DNA of 64,000 bases from an uncultured Clostridia bacterium. Its GTDB lineage: Bacteria > Bacillota > Clostridia > Oscillospirales > Ruminococcaceae. The stretch is taken from contig CANDEV010000010.1 of NCBI GenBank assembly GCA_947383835.1, forward strand, positions 29,442 through 93,441, in the 5' to 3' direction. Below are positions 29,877 through 38,398 of this stretch, piece after piece. Position 1 is the first letter of the stretch, and each line of letters opens with the position of its first letter. Below the pieces are notes generated by a model. That model had not been told where the DNA came from. It did not search any database and saw nothing but the letters and a program-made list of their open reading frames with translations. The position numbers and the translations under genes are program-made.

Positions 29877-32528
29877 TTACACCTCCGTTCCATATGCTTC
29901 AATTTCCCATATACACGGAAAAGCGTTTGTATCCGAACACCCTGTTACCTCAACCTTTAGGTAACGCCCGGAAATATGGTTGTTTGTATCGATAGTAAAA
30001 TATCCGTTTTTATCTTCATTTTCGCTGTAATCGGAAATTATTTTGTAATCGCCGTCCTGCGTTTCGGAAACGCTTACTGTGAATTTATATGCTCTTGATC
30101 CGGGCTTGTGAGTTACTACGCTTATTTCTGAAATGTCATAATTTTTTTCAAGGTCAATAATAACGCTTGCCGGATAATCATTTGCCGACGCAGCACACCA
30201 ACGAGAACCCTCTTCTGCATATCCGTCGTTAATTCCCGAAGCGGGATTTCCCGTTTCTTCCGAGCTTGCAAATACAATTGACTTATTAAGCGCAATGTTT
30301 TCTTCCTCGGGAACAGGCTCAAAATATTCCCCCGTCCACAACGCGGTATCTTCAATAATTTTACCGTCCGCAAAATATGCCGCCGCCTTTATCTCATTTT
30401 CCTCATCAATATTTACAGAAATATTTTCCCAGACAAATACTGTGGAATAAAGCGGGTCAAGAGCGCTTCGCTCAACCGTGCCAACGGACGTACCGTTAAC
30501 AAACAATTCGACCTTTTCGGCATTTGAGTACACCTTTATCTGCGGGATTTCAGAGGGACGCTTTTCAAACCTTTTTTCAGTAATATGCAGCATAGGCTCG
30601 TCATTCCATACGGATTTATAAAAGTAAAACGAATCCTTTTGCACACGCTCACGGGTAACCAGTCCCTTGTCGTTCTGACCCTTTGTGTCGCCTTCTTCTC
30701 TTCCGTCGGAGGCAAAATCAAACATACACCATATATATTTGCCCCATAAATACTGTCTTTGAGAAAACTGCGCCCATATTTTTTCGTGCATTGCGGACTG
30801 ATAATTTTCATAATGCCTTGCTCCCCACGGGTCTATCTCTTTTTCCCAGTTTATATTATCCTTGTGCTGAGAAATTGCCGCACCGCCTCCGTATTCCGAA
30901 ATACACACGGGACGCGTTTCTTTTTCCTTATGGTAGCTGTCCAGCCACTCCCCGAACTTTTCAGCGGGTCCTGCGTCTTTGTACCAGCCGAAATATCTGT
31001 TGCAGCCAACGACGTCCGCCGGCAGCTCGAGAAATCTTCCCCAGAACTGCGCGTCCGCAAATGTAATAAGCCTTGTTTCGTCTTCAGCATTTGCAAGCTC
31101 GTTAAGCTCCGTATAAGTATCAAAAATTTCATCGGTCATTTGGTAAAGCTCGTTTGAAATTCCCCAAACAATTACCGACGGGTGATTATATTTCTGCCTT
31201 ATAAGCTCTGTAAGCTGCTGCTTTGCGTTTTCCTTAAAGCCGTCGGAAATTTCTAATTTCTCGGTTTCGTCAGCCGACATTTTATTAACGATTCCGATCT
31301 CCGTCCATACCGTAATTCCCAATTTATCGCATAGATCATATTCATAGCCGTCATGCTGATAATGCGCCATTCTTACCGCATTACAGCCCATATCAAGCAT
31401 CATATTGTAATCACGTTCACGCTGCTCGTCGGTCATTGCCCAACCGTTTTCAAAGCTGTCCTGATGATAATTTACTCCATGCAGATCCAAATATTTTCCG
31501 TTCAGGAAAAATCCGTTGTCGGGGTCTATGCTGTACGTTCTTATTCCAAAGGTCTGCGTGTATTCATCAAGAATTTCTTCATCTTTGCACAAGGTTATTT
31601 TTGCACTGTAAAGATAGGGATCGTCCGTACCGTTCCACAAAACAGGATCATTCAGCTTAACATTCATCTTTGCCTCAGCCTTTTTTTCTGCTGAAATATT
31701 GCAGACTGCTTCTCCCTCGGCGGCAATATTTCCGTCCATATCTGCAATTTCAGCCTGTACGGTAATTTCTCCGTCCTGCGCGGAGTCGTTTGCAATTTTA
31801 ACAAGAAAATCAATGTCCGCATTTTCTTCGGTAATATTTTGAGGAGTAATATAAATTCCCGACGAACCGTAGTCCATAAGGTCAATGTGAATTTTTGGAA
31901 CGGCAATAAGATTTACGTCGCGGTACAATCCGCCCATTTTTGTAAAGTCGCCCTGATCAGTTATCGGCGCAATATAGTCGCTGGGAGCGTTGTTTACCTT
32001 TACCGCAATAATATTATCCTCGTCAAGCTTTACAAGATCGGTAATATCAAATCTGAAAGCGGAGTAACCGCCCTCGTGAACGCCTGCCGATACGCCGTTT
32101 ACAAAAAGCTCGGCAACTGTATTTGCGCCCTCGAATTCAAGAAAAATCTCTTTATCGGAAAAATCCTCATTTGAAAAGTTAAAGATTTTCCTATATCCCC
32201 CCAAACCTCGGTAATAATGCTCTCCTCCTTCGTCGATACCGGACCAGCCATCGCAGCCGTCCTTGTCGTTCCACGTATGCGGCAGAGAAAGACTTTCCCA
32301 ACCGCTGTCATCAAAATCGGCAGCTTCGATTGCAAGCTCTGACAAGCCGTTTTTTTGTGTAAGCTTTAAAAACTTCCAGTCATTGTTAAAGCTTTCGGTA
32401 ATTCTTGAAGCCATTGTTTTTTCCTCGCTTTCCGAAATGCTGATCGGCGCATTTTCAACAGTTTTTCCGCAGCTGCACAGCAATGCCGCCGCCAAAGTCA
32501 TTGCCGCGGTTTTTTTGAATATTTTCAT
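29877..32528 (-). CDS. Glycoside hydrolase family 2 lipoprotein with C-terminal discoidin (F5/8C) domain
   Basis: This 883-residue surface enzyme starts at ATG 32528 (GGAGGG 10 nt upstream), giving MKIFKKTAAMTLAAALLCSC with lipobox LCSC. It has a GH2 sugar-binding domain (NDWKFLKLTQ..LSLPHTWN), an immunoglobulin-like domain, and the TIM barrel (GVNYHQDSFENGWAM, acid/base E460 in WGISNELYQ, nucleophile E545 in CISEYGGGA). The C-terminal ~150 residues (IALNKSIVFASSEETGNPAS and ISGRYLKVEVTG) form an F5/8 type C/CBM32-like domain. Beta-galactosidase is most likely; beta-glucuronidase or beta-mannosidase are alternatives. Placement with GH31 and GH5 fits removal of galactosyl side chains. Confidence 0.9.
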   Translation of the reverse strand: MKIFKKTAAMTLAAALLCSCGKTVENAPISISESEEKTMASRITESFNNDWKFLKLTQKNGLSELAIEAADFDDSGWESLSLPHTWNDKDGCDGWSGIDEGGEHYYRGLGGYRKIFNFSNEDFSDKEIFLEFEGANTVAELFVNGVSAGVHEGGYSAFRFDITDLVKLDEDNIIAVKVNNAPSDYIAPITDQGDFTKMGGLYRDVNLIAVPKIHIDLMDYGSSGIYITPQNITEENADIDFLVKIANDSAQDGEITVQAEIADMDGNIAAEGEAVCNISAEKKAEAKMNVKLNDPVLWNGTDDPYLYSAKITLCKDEEILDEYTQTFGIRTYSIDPDNGFFLNGKYLDLHGVNYHQDSFENGWAMTDEQRERDYNMMLDMGCNAVRMAHYQHDGYEYDLCDKLGITVWTEIGIVNKMSADETEKLEISDGFKENAKQQLTELIRQKYNHPSVIVWGISNELYQMTDEIFDTYTELNELANAEDETRLITFADAQFWGRFLELPADVVGCNRYFGWYKDAGPAEKFGEWLDSYHKEKETRPVCISEYGGGAAISQHKDNINWEKEIDPWGARHYENYQSAMHEKIWAQFSQRQYLWGKYIWCMFDFASDGREEGDTKGQNDKGLVTRERVQKDSFYFYKSVWNDEPMLHITEKRFEKRPSEIPQIKVYSNAEKVELFVNGTSVGTVERSALDPLYSTVFVWENISVNIDEENEIKAAAYFADGKIIEDTALWTGEYFEPVPEEENIALNKSIVFASSEETGNPASGINDGYAEEGSRWCAASANDYPASVIIDLEKNYDISEISVVTHKPGSRAYKFTVSVSETQDGDYKIISDYSENEDKNGYFTIDTNNHISGRYLKVEVTGCSDTNAFPCIWEIEAYGTEV

Positions 32529-32589
32529 AAAATAAAGCCCTCCGTAAATTATTTTATGAAATAATTCTATACTTCGGCAAAAGAAAAAG

Positions 32590-32619
32590 CAATGACTTAT
32601 ATTAGGCATTATTTAACTT
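32590..32619 (-). promoter_or_regulatory. AraC-type half-sites at the GH2 promoter
   Basis: On the minus strand AAGTTAAAT (32611-32619) and AAGTCATTG (32590-32598) begin 21 bp apart. The second overlaps a weak -35 (TTGCTT), and TATAGA follows 15-16 bp later. It parallels the sites at 25924 and 26837. Confidence 0.55.
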
Positions 32620-32630
32620 ATCATAGGATT

Positions 32631-33383
32631 TTATCTGCAATTCCTTTTTCTCCATTCAGACGGAGAAGCTCCCATGAATTTGGAAAACTGCCTCGAAAAA
32701 TGAACAGTACTCCCGTAACCGCACTTATAGCCTATTTCCGTTATACTCATATCAGTATATAGCAGAAGCTCAACCGCAGCTTCGATCCTGCTTTTTATTA
32801 TGTCAGAACCGAAAGATACTCCAAATGCTTTTTTATACAGCTCCTGAAAATGTGCACTGCTGATATAAAGTCTTTCAGCCGCAAGCGCTATCGACCATTT
32901 TTCTTCGGGATTTTTATATAGATCCCTGCGTAATTTTGCAAGCTCGTGACCATGTGATCCGTTTAATGTGGAATTTCCCGAAATAAAGGATAATTCCAAC
33001 AGCATTGCCAAAATCATGTGTTCACAGCTTTGATCATTTCCTCTGTAAAACGCCTCGCAAATCAGCTGCATATACGAACTTATACAAATTGAATTGCCTA
33101 AGTAAACAGGCTGATCTGCGGCAACATCAGTTATTGATATATCGGTTTCAAACTGAATCCAGTCGTTTATATAAAGATCGCCCGATGCATGATAAATATG
33201 GGAAGTGCCGGGCTTATAAAGTATATATGTATTTGGTTTTGTCACAATTTCAGTACCGTTTATAATAAATACGGCTTCGGTTTTTAAAAACAGGAAAAGC
33301 CAGCAGTCGTAGCCTGAAGTACGATTTACCGAAAAATCCTTATCATGGTGTGCGTCTATTCCCATACGCCTGATTTTAAACAT
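32631..33383 (-). CDS. AraC family transcriptional regulator, second copy
   Basis: This 250-residue regulator has an N-terminal cupin-like domain (WLFLFLKTEAVFIINGTEIV, then TKPNTYILYKPGTSHIY) and two C-terminal HTH units (LAAERLYISSAHFQELYKKA, FGVSFGSDIIKSRIEAAVEL, EIGYKCGYGSTVHFSRQFSK). It is a paralog of the 26007 regulator. It lies directly upstream of the GH2 gene on the same strand, with a gap of about 100 bp that contains the GH2 promoter sites. It is read from its own consensus promoter. It probably senses a glycan fragment and activates GH2. Confidence 0.9.
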   Translation of the reverse strand: MFKIRRMGIDAHHDKDFSVNRTSGYDCWLFLFLKTEAVFIINGTEIVTKPNTYILYKPGTSHIYHASGDLYINDWIQFETDISITDVAADQPVYLGNSICISSYMQLICEAFYRGNDQSCEHMILAMLLELSFISGNSTLNGSHGHELAKLRRDLYKNPEEKWSIALAAERLYISSAHFQELYKKAFGVSFGSDIIKSRIEAAVELLLYTDMSITEIGYKCGYGSTVHFSRQFSKFMGASPSEWRKRNCR

Positions 33384-33417
33384 ATCGTCACATCCTATTA
33401 TATGTTAAGATAATCAT

Positions 33418-33446
33418 ATTATAATGCATTTACTCGCTTCTGTCAA
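33418..33446 (-). promoter_or_regulatory. Consensus promoter of the second AraC gene
   Basis: TTGACA (33441-33446), 17 bp, TATAAT (33418-33423) on the minus strand, 35 nt before the start codon. Confidence 0.85.
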
Positions 33447-33497
33447 TGTGATAAAATAGATACGGTTAAAATAATAGAAGAAAGGCGCAAAACATCT

Positions 33498-33593
33498 ATG
33501 GGATTTATATTTTTAGTTGTGATTTGCTACACGATTGCAGCTATTGTTCTTACGGAAATGTCAGCATTTGAGCTTAAAGCATCGATCGGTTAA
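33498..33593 (+). CDS. Possible 31-codon membrane peptide or gene remnant (gap 33384-33812)
   Basis: The frame starts MGFIFLVVICYTIAAIVLTE with one hydrophobic segment and ends KASIG. The ribosome site (AAAGG) is 12 nt away, which is long. A plus-strand hairpin ACCACCGACTG/CAGCCGATGGT with ATTTTTA (33775-33815) lies further on, so a plus-strand transcript may exist here. It may be what is left of a larger membrane gene. The remainder of the gap is featureless. Confidence 0.25.
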   Translation: MGFIFLVVICYTIAAIVLTEMSAFELKASIG

Positions 33594-33812
33594 CACTTTT
33601 TATTTCCTACGCAACTGATCTTATTACGGGAACGCCACCGTTTAATTCGGAAACATCTTTAAGTTTAGAAAATTTTAAACCTTGTTTCTTTTTGCAGAGA
33701 AAATGTCGGTTTATTGGCAATTTGTTTATTTTGTGTTTTTAGAAATGAATTGAATACAGCAGATTATATATTTTACCACCGACTGCTTATTAAGAAACAG
33801 CCGATGGTATTT

Positions 33813-35150
33813 TTACTGTCCGCAGTAAATTTTATTTTTATGCTTTACAAACATAATTATTGACAGCGCAAGAGCCATAAGCTCCGCCGCGGGAGTTGCG
33901 AGCCATATTCCGTTTACGCCGAATAACGCGGGAAGAATCAGCATTGTTATCATCATAAACACAAACGATCTGGAAAATGCTAAAATTGCAGATACTATTC
34001 CGTTGGACAATGCTGTGAACATTCCGCTGGCAAAAATATTAAAGCCTATAAAAAGAAGTGCAACAGTGCATATTCTGTTTCCTGTGACAGCCAAGTCGAA
34101 AACAGCATTGCCGGGACGCGCAAATACCGATACCAATGGCTTGGTCAGCAATAATGATGCAGCCGCCGTTACAACAGAAATAACCGCAATTACCTTAAAG
34201 CTTGTCGTTATGAGTTTTTCAAGCTTTTCATGATTCCGCTCGCCGTAGTAAAAGCTTATCATAGGCGCAACTCCATAAGAATAGCCTGTGTAAAGCGAGC
34301 TTGCAAACATCAGGACGTACATTATTATTGTGACTGCCGCAACTCCGTTTTCTCCGACATAACGCAGCATGGTGTAATTGAACATCATTGTAACGATTCC
34401 CGTAACAAGCGCAGTCGCCATTTCCGAACAGCCGTTTGAAGCCGCACCGGCAAGAACGTTTAACCGAACGGCAGGCTTTTTGAAATGCAGAAGATTTTTT
34501 CTGTTGCCGAAAACAAACAATCCTGCTATAGCAGTAACGGAATATCCAAGACCCGTCGCAACAGCCGCGCCGCTTATCCCCATATCAAGCAGGGAAATAA
34601 ATATGTAATCCAGAACCATATTCAGAATTCCTCCCGATACGGAGCATATGAGAGACAGCTTAGCTTTTTCGCTTGCTATCATATAAAGCGTGAAATTATT
34701 CATCAGCAATATCGGAACGGTAAACAGCAGGTAACGGCTCAGATATTCCGTGCAGTAACCCGACACCTCCGCCGAAAGCCCCATGCCCGAAAAAATACGG
34801 TCTATCAAAGAAAATCCGACAGTGCTCATGATAAGTCCGACAATAACGTTCACAATTATCAGAAAAGTAAAATCTTCTTTTGCTTCTTCAGGTTTTTGCT
34901 CTCCCATTTTTTTCATTATTACTGCGCTGCCGCCTGTGGCAAGCATTGTCGATACAGCCGTTACAAGCTGTATAACAGGCGCGGTAAGATTGATTGCCGA
35001 AAGCGCGTCAGTTCCTATCAGATTAGATACAAACAAACCGTCCACCATTGTATAGAATGACATAAAAACAGTCATCGCAATCGTAGGTACGGCAAATTTC
35101 AGTATGTTTTTCAGCGTTACCGGTTTTAAATATACATTTTGATTTTCCAT
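33813..35150 (-). CDS. MATE family multidrug efflux protein
   Basis: This 445-residue cation-coupled exporter has twelve hydrophobic segments in two homologous halves. The family landmarks are FAVPTIAMTVFMSFYTMVDG near the start, DALSAINLTAPVIQLVTAVS, LLMNNFTLYMIASEKAKLSL and the second-half GVAPMISFYYGERNHEKLEK. Start ATG 35150 is preferred over 35171 because AAAGGA lies 10 nt upstream of it. It diverges from a MerR-type regulator, and its promoter has the 19-bp spacer on which MerR activators act. The exported compound is unknown. Confidence 0.9.
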   Translation of the reverse strand: MENQNVYLKPVTLKNILKFAVPTIAMTVFMSFYTMVDGLFVSNLIGTDALSAINLTAPVIQLVTAVSTMLATGGSAVIMKKMGEQKPEEAKEDFTFLIIVNVIVGLIMSTVGFSLIDRIFSGMGLSAEVSGYCTEYLSRYLLFTVPILLMNNFTLYMIASEKAKLSLICSVSGGILNMVLDYIFISLLDMGISGAAVATGLGYSVTAIAGLFVFGNRKNLLHFKKPAVRLNVLAGAASNGCSEMATALVTGIVTMMFNYTMLRYVGENGVAAVTIIMYVLMFASSLYTGYSYGVAPMISFYYGERNHEKLEKLITTSFKVIAVISVVTAAASLLLTKPLVSVFARPGNAVFDLAVTGNRICTVALLFIGFNIFASGMFTALSNGIVSAILAFSRSFVFMMITMLILPALFGVNGIWLATPAAELMALALSIIMFVKHKNKIYCGQ

Positions 35151-35187
35151 CGCAAGGTCATCCTTTCGCATTTGGGCTTACTTTTTC

Positions 35188-35249
35188 TTGACATTTCTTT
35201 CCGCATATGCTATTATTGATTATAAACCGTACAGTAACTGTAATGTCAA
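35188..35249. promoter_or_regulatory. Overlapping divergent MATE and merR promoters; MerR-type 19-bp spacer
   Basis: Minus strand (MATE): TTGACA (35244-35249), 19-bp spacer containing the dyad ACAGT-T-ACTGT, TATAAT (35219-35224). Plus strand (merR): TTGACA (35188-35193), 17 bp, TATTAT (35211-35216). The over-long spacer with internal dyad is the hallmark of promoters activated by MerR-family proteins through DNA untwisting. Confidence 0.85.
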
Positions 35250-35303
35250 TAGACTTTTGTGAAAATTTGATGAAAAAATAAAAGGTAAAAAAGGTACACT
35301 GAA

Positions 35304-36122
35304 ATGGAAGAAAATTATAAAAGCTTTACGATAGGTCAATTTGCCAATATGCACGGTATAAACAAAAAAACACTTATGTGGTACGATGAGATCGGTTTAT
35401 TTAAGCCGGCAGATATTGACTCCGAAAACGGATACAGACGCTATAATTATATGCAAAGCTCTGTGCTGGAAACAATTCTGCTGCTAAGGGAGCTGGATCT
35501 GCCTATAAATGAAATACAGAATTTCATGAAAAACCGTTCGGCTGAATCTCTTGAAATACTTTTAAAAGATAAAATATCCGAACTGGACAAAAAAATTGCA
35601 CACCTAAAGGAGCTGAAAAACACTGTATTAAATCATCACCGTAATATGACAACGCTTATGACAATGAATTTGCACGAAATAACTATCGTTGAAAAAGAGG
35701 AACGCAGTCTTATTACAGTTGACATCAGCGGCGATATTTCTTTTGATAAAGAAGTGGAAACAGTAATGGCGGAAACAAGAGCGGCGGGACTGCGCCGTCT
35801 GCATGACGCTTCATACGGTACAATGATCGCCGCCGAAGATCTGTATAAAGGAAAATTTAATAATTATTCAAAGCTTTTCATAGATATGCCGTTTCCCGTA
35901 AAGCAGGAAGGACTGCACCTACAGCGCGGGGGAAAATATCTGAGAGCGTTTTACAAAGGCGCTTGGGAAGGTCTTCCGCTAAAATACCAAGAAATACTGG
36001 ACTATGCCAAAAAACACGGTCTGAAGCTTACGGATTTTTCTTATGAAACTGGTATAAATGAAAATGTTATTGATAAAATAGAAGATTATGTTACGCAGAT
36101 TGAAATTCCTGTATGCATATAA
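35304..36122 (+). CDS. MerR family regulator with GyrI-like effector domain
   Basis: This 272-residue transcription factor has an N-terminal MerR helix-turn-helix (FTIGQFANMHGINKKTLMWY, then ENGYRRYNYMQ), a dimerisation helix of about 40 residues (LEILLKDKISELDKKIAHLK), and a C-terminal GyrI-like/BmrR-like ligand domain (about 130-270, with KYLRAFYKGAWEGLPLKYQE, then EILDYAKKHGLKL). This plan matches BmrR, which binds lipophilic cations and activates an efflux gene. It diverges from the MATE gene, whose promoter carries a 19-bp spacer. Drug-induced activation of the exporter is therefore likely. Confidence 0.92.
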   Translation: MEENYKSFTIGQFANMHGINKKTLMWYDEIGLFKPADIDSENGYRRYNYMQSSVLETILLLRELDLPINEIQNFMKNRSAESLEILLKDKISELDKKIAHLKELKNTVLNHHRNMTTLMTMNLHEITIVEKEERSLITVDISGDISFDKEVETVMAETRAAGLRRLHDASYGTMIAAEDLYKGKFNNYSKLFIDMPFPVKQEGLHLQRGGKYLRAFYKGAWEGLPLKYQEILDYAKKHGLKLTDFSYETGINENVIDKIEDYVTQIEIPVCI

Positions 36123-36208
36123 AAGTGATAATTTGAAATGGTCGCCGTATAGGTTCAACATTGCGGTGTATGCAGCGATTGCTGACCGCAAGGGCTATGA
36201 CAAAAAGA

Positions 36209-36238
36209 GAAAGGCTGCGCAGCAATACGCAACCTTTC
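36209..36238 (-). terminator. Terminator of the MFS gene
   Basis: On the minus strand GAAAGGTTGCG pairs with CGCAGCCTTTC (one G-U) and is followed by TCTTTTTG. A short frame across 36150-36245 (NIAVYAAIADRKGYDKK) may be a remnant of a mobile-element gene. Confidence 0.65.
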
Positions 36239-36270
36239 AAATTTAATTGAACACTTCTTTATTGTTGTTC

Positions 36271-37515
36271 TTATTTCATAGGAGCTTCATTTTCAAGAAC
36301 CGCAAAAACTTTTTTGGAATACAGCGAAACCGCCATAGCCAGAACCGCCGCGCCTATCATTACCAAATACGGCTTGTCGGCAAAAACATCAAACAACACC
36401 CCATAAACCGCCTGTCCAACAGGCTGGGAACAGCCTGACACGGCAATAATCACAGCCATTATTTTACCGAGAAGATTGGACGGAGTTTGCTGCTGTACCG
36501 CGGTCATCATCGACACGCTGAACATTGTTGATGCACACATTGCTCCGAAGCTTACTGCGGTTATTATGATATATCCGACATTTTTCGGTATTGCTTCAAA
36601 AACGGAAATTCCCATAAAAAACGCTGCCAGCGAGCATATTATTAAAATCACATAACCGTTTTTCAGACGGATCTTCTCCGCTGCCGCGCCTGCGATAATT
36701 CCTCCCGCAAGTCCTCCCAGACCCATTGCGCCTTGTGTTATACCAAGGGCGGCATCTGACATTCCCAATATCTGCACGACTATTACGGGAATACCCACTA
36801 TCATCATTGCCGATAAAATAAGGTTGAACAGCGCAAGTATCCCAAGTACCGAAAGAAAGATCGGCTTTTCGTTTTTGATAAATTTAAAGCTGTCCGAAAG
36901 ATCGGAACCTACTGCTCCCAAAACGCTTTTGCCGTCGGTATTTTTTTCAAATGGTATATGTATAAAAATTTCCATAATCGCGGAAAAAATAAAACAGCCT
37001 ACGCTGATATACAAAATAGGCATTATTCCGAACGCACCGAACAGAATACCGCCAATTATAGGTCCAAGCAGACCCGCAAGAGTACTGACCATATTTATCA
37101 CTGCATTGCCTTGCATAAGCATTTCTTTTTCTATAATAAGCGGTATGCTTGCCTGAACTGCGGGCTGATAAATTCCCGAAATGCCGTACAAAATCATCAG
37201 TACCGCTATCATCAGCGGAACAAGCAAAATTTTTCCCAAAGCAAAGCTGAATATCAGTATTACAGCAGCCGTTGCAAAATCCAGTACGACCATAATATTC
37301 CGTTTGTTTTTTCTGTCGGCGATAATACCTCCGAAAAGGGAAAAAATCACCATTGGGATAAAGGAGCAGGCTGTTACCGCGCCGAAAAGAGACGAGGAAT
37401 TTGTCTCCCGAAGCAGATAAAGGGGCAGGGCAAAGCGAAGTATGGCGTTGCCGAAAAGCGAAATTATCTGTCCGATAACAACCATTGTAAAATCACGTTT
37501 AAAAAGCTTGTTCAT
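36271..37515 (-). CDS. MFS transporter (drug/macrolide efflux-like)
   Basis: This 414-residue major facilitator has twelve hydrophobic segments, the first at FTMVVIGQIISLFGNAILRF. The conserved loop between helices 2 and 3 is GGIIADRKNKRNIMVVLD, close to the MFS motif A, and STLAGLLGPIIGGILFGAFG is the motif C region of drug:H+ antiporters. It belongs to the MFS_3/MefA-like group. GGAGG overlaps the stop of a 25-codon ORF immediately upstream. A TetR gene lies upstream on the same strand, and a palindrome similar to the TetR gene operator is in the gap. Confidence 0.9.
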   Translation of the reverse strand: MNKLFKRDFTMVVIGQIISLFGNAILRFALPLYLLRETNSSSLFGAVTACSFIPMVIFSLFGGIIADRKNKRNIMVVLDFATAAVILIFSFALGKILLVPLMIAVLMILYGISGIYQPAVQASIPLIIEKEMLMQGNAVINMVSTLAGLLGPIIGGILFGAFGIMPILYISVGCFIFSAIMEIFIHIPFEKNTDGKSVLGAVGSDLSDSFKFIKNEKPIFLSVLGILALFNLILSAMMIVGIPVIVVQILGMSDAALGITQGAMGLGGLAGGIIAGAAAEKIRLKNGYVILIICSLAAFFMGISVFEAIPKNVGYIIITAVSFGAMCASTMFSVSMMTAVQQQTPSNLLGKIMAVIIAVSGCSQPVGQAVYGVLFDVFADKPYLVMIGAAVLAMAVSLYSKKVFAVLENEAPMK

Positions 37516-37517
37516 AC

Positions 37518-37595
37518 TTATACCTCCGTTTGGTAATATTTTTTCTTAAATATTTGACTTTTGCTCAGATTTTGTCCGCTTACGATCATTTTCAT
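37518..37595 (-). CDS. 25-codon leader ORF coupled to the MFS gene
   Basis: ATG 37595 has AGGAG 6 nt upstream. The peptide begins MKMIVSGQNLSKSQIFKKKY and ends YQTEV. Its stop codon lies 2 nt before the MFS start, and the MFS ribosome site GGAGG is inside the ORF. Ribosomes finishing the leader would therefore re-initiate or clear the site for MFS translation. No family match is expected at this length. Stalling by an antibiotic is an attractive but unproven role. Confidence 0.6.
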   Translation of the reverse strand: MKMIVSGQNLSKSQIFKKKYYQTEV

Positions 37596-37614
37596 AATAA
37601 TCTCCTTTCTTTTG

Positions 37615-37631
37615 ATACCTACCGTCGGTAT
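37615..37631. promoter_or_regulatory. TetR-type operator in front of the MFS leader
   Basis: ATACC-TACCGTC-GGTAT is a dyad 20 bp before the leader ORF. It shares the ACGGTATG half with the palindrome at the TetR gene's own start site (38349-38365). Confidence 0.6.
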
Positions 37632-37678
37632 GTAAGGCGGCTAATTTTTTTCTGCCCTTTTTGGACAGAAAATGCGGT

Positions 37679-38332
37679 TTATTTGTTTTTCTGATAGAGT
37701 TCTGTAAGCTTATGAAATCTCTCAAATACGCTTTCATCAAGAACATCTAATCCAAAAGCCCTAAGCATTTTATCGTACATAACGCACTTTCGATAAATCT
37801 TTTCGGGAGTATCGTCAAAAATCATCGAATTAAGCCATATATTTCCAACAAGCATAATAAGCTCTGCAAGCTCTTCGGGGTATTCGGTCTGAATCGAACC
37901 GTCCTCGATACCCTGCTCTATTATCGGCAGGACATATTCGGGTGTGGTATACTCAATAGTTCCGATCAAAATACTGGAAACCAATGCAGGACTTGAGCCG
38001 ATATTCGGTGCAGCGGTAAAAATCTCGTCCTGAACAGGACGGTTTATAGAATACATCAGAAGCTTTTTCAGCTTTTCCTTGCCCGTCAAATCGGTGCGGT
38101 TTCTTATCTCAAAAATCATTTTGTTGGATTCTTCCGCTCCTCTGTTTGTCACGGCGACCAGTATTTCCTCCTTTGACCTGAAGTGATGATAGATCGCACC
38201 TTTGCTCAATCCACCGAGGTTGTTGATAATATCCTGAATTGAGGTATGCTCGTAGCCCTTTTCGATAAAGAGCCGTGTTGCTGTTTCAATGATAAGGTTC
38301 ACTGTTTCCTCGGGATATTTATTGCGCGCCAA
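37679..38332 (-). CDS. TetR/AcrR family repressor
   Basis: This 217-residue repressor has an N-terminal TetR helix-turn-helix (TATRLFIEKGYEHTSIQDII, then LSKGAIYHHFRSKEEILVAV) and an all-helical ligand domain after residue 60. It starts at ATG 38332 behind GGAGGG. A consensus promoter precedes it, with a palindrome directly over the predicted start site, implying autorepression. The next gene on the strand is the MFS exporter with a related palindrome, so a ligand-relieved TetR-efflux pair is inferred. A hairpin TTTTCTGTCC/GGGCAGAAAA lies just after its stop. Confidence 0.92.
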   Translation of the reverse strand: MARNKYPEETVNLIIETATRLFIEKGYEHTSIQDIINNLGGLSKGAIYHHFRSKEEILVAVTNRGAEESNKMIFEIRNRTDLTGKEKLKKLLMYSINRPVQDEIFTAAPNIGSSPALVSSILIGTIEYTTPEYVLPIIEQGIEDGSIQTEYPEELAELIMLVGNIWLNSMIFDDTPEKIYRKCVMYDKMLRAFGLDVLDESVFERFHKLTELYQKNK

Positions 38333-38348
38333 TTTTATCCCTCCATTT

Positions 38349-38398
38349 ACATACTAACGGTATGTTTGAATTATACAACATATTTTGGGGATTGTCAA
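38349..38398 (-). promoter_or_regulatory. tetR promoter with operator over the start site
   Basis: TTGACA (38393-38398), 17 bp, TATAAT (38370-38375) on the minus strand; the palindrome ACATAC-TAACG-GTATGT (38349-38365) begins 5 bp after the -10 and covers +1. The palindrome is the likely self-operator of the TetR protein. Confidence 0.8.

Noticed and set aside
36132..36245. Short coding remnant (NIAVYAAIADRKGYDKK) after the MerR gene
   Set aside because: It looks like the end of a mobile-element gene, but without a start or family match I could not support it as a feature.
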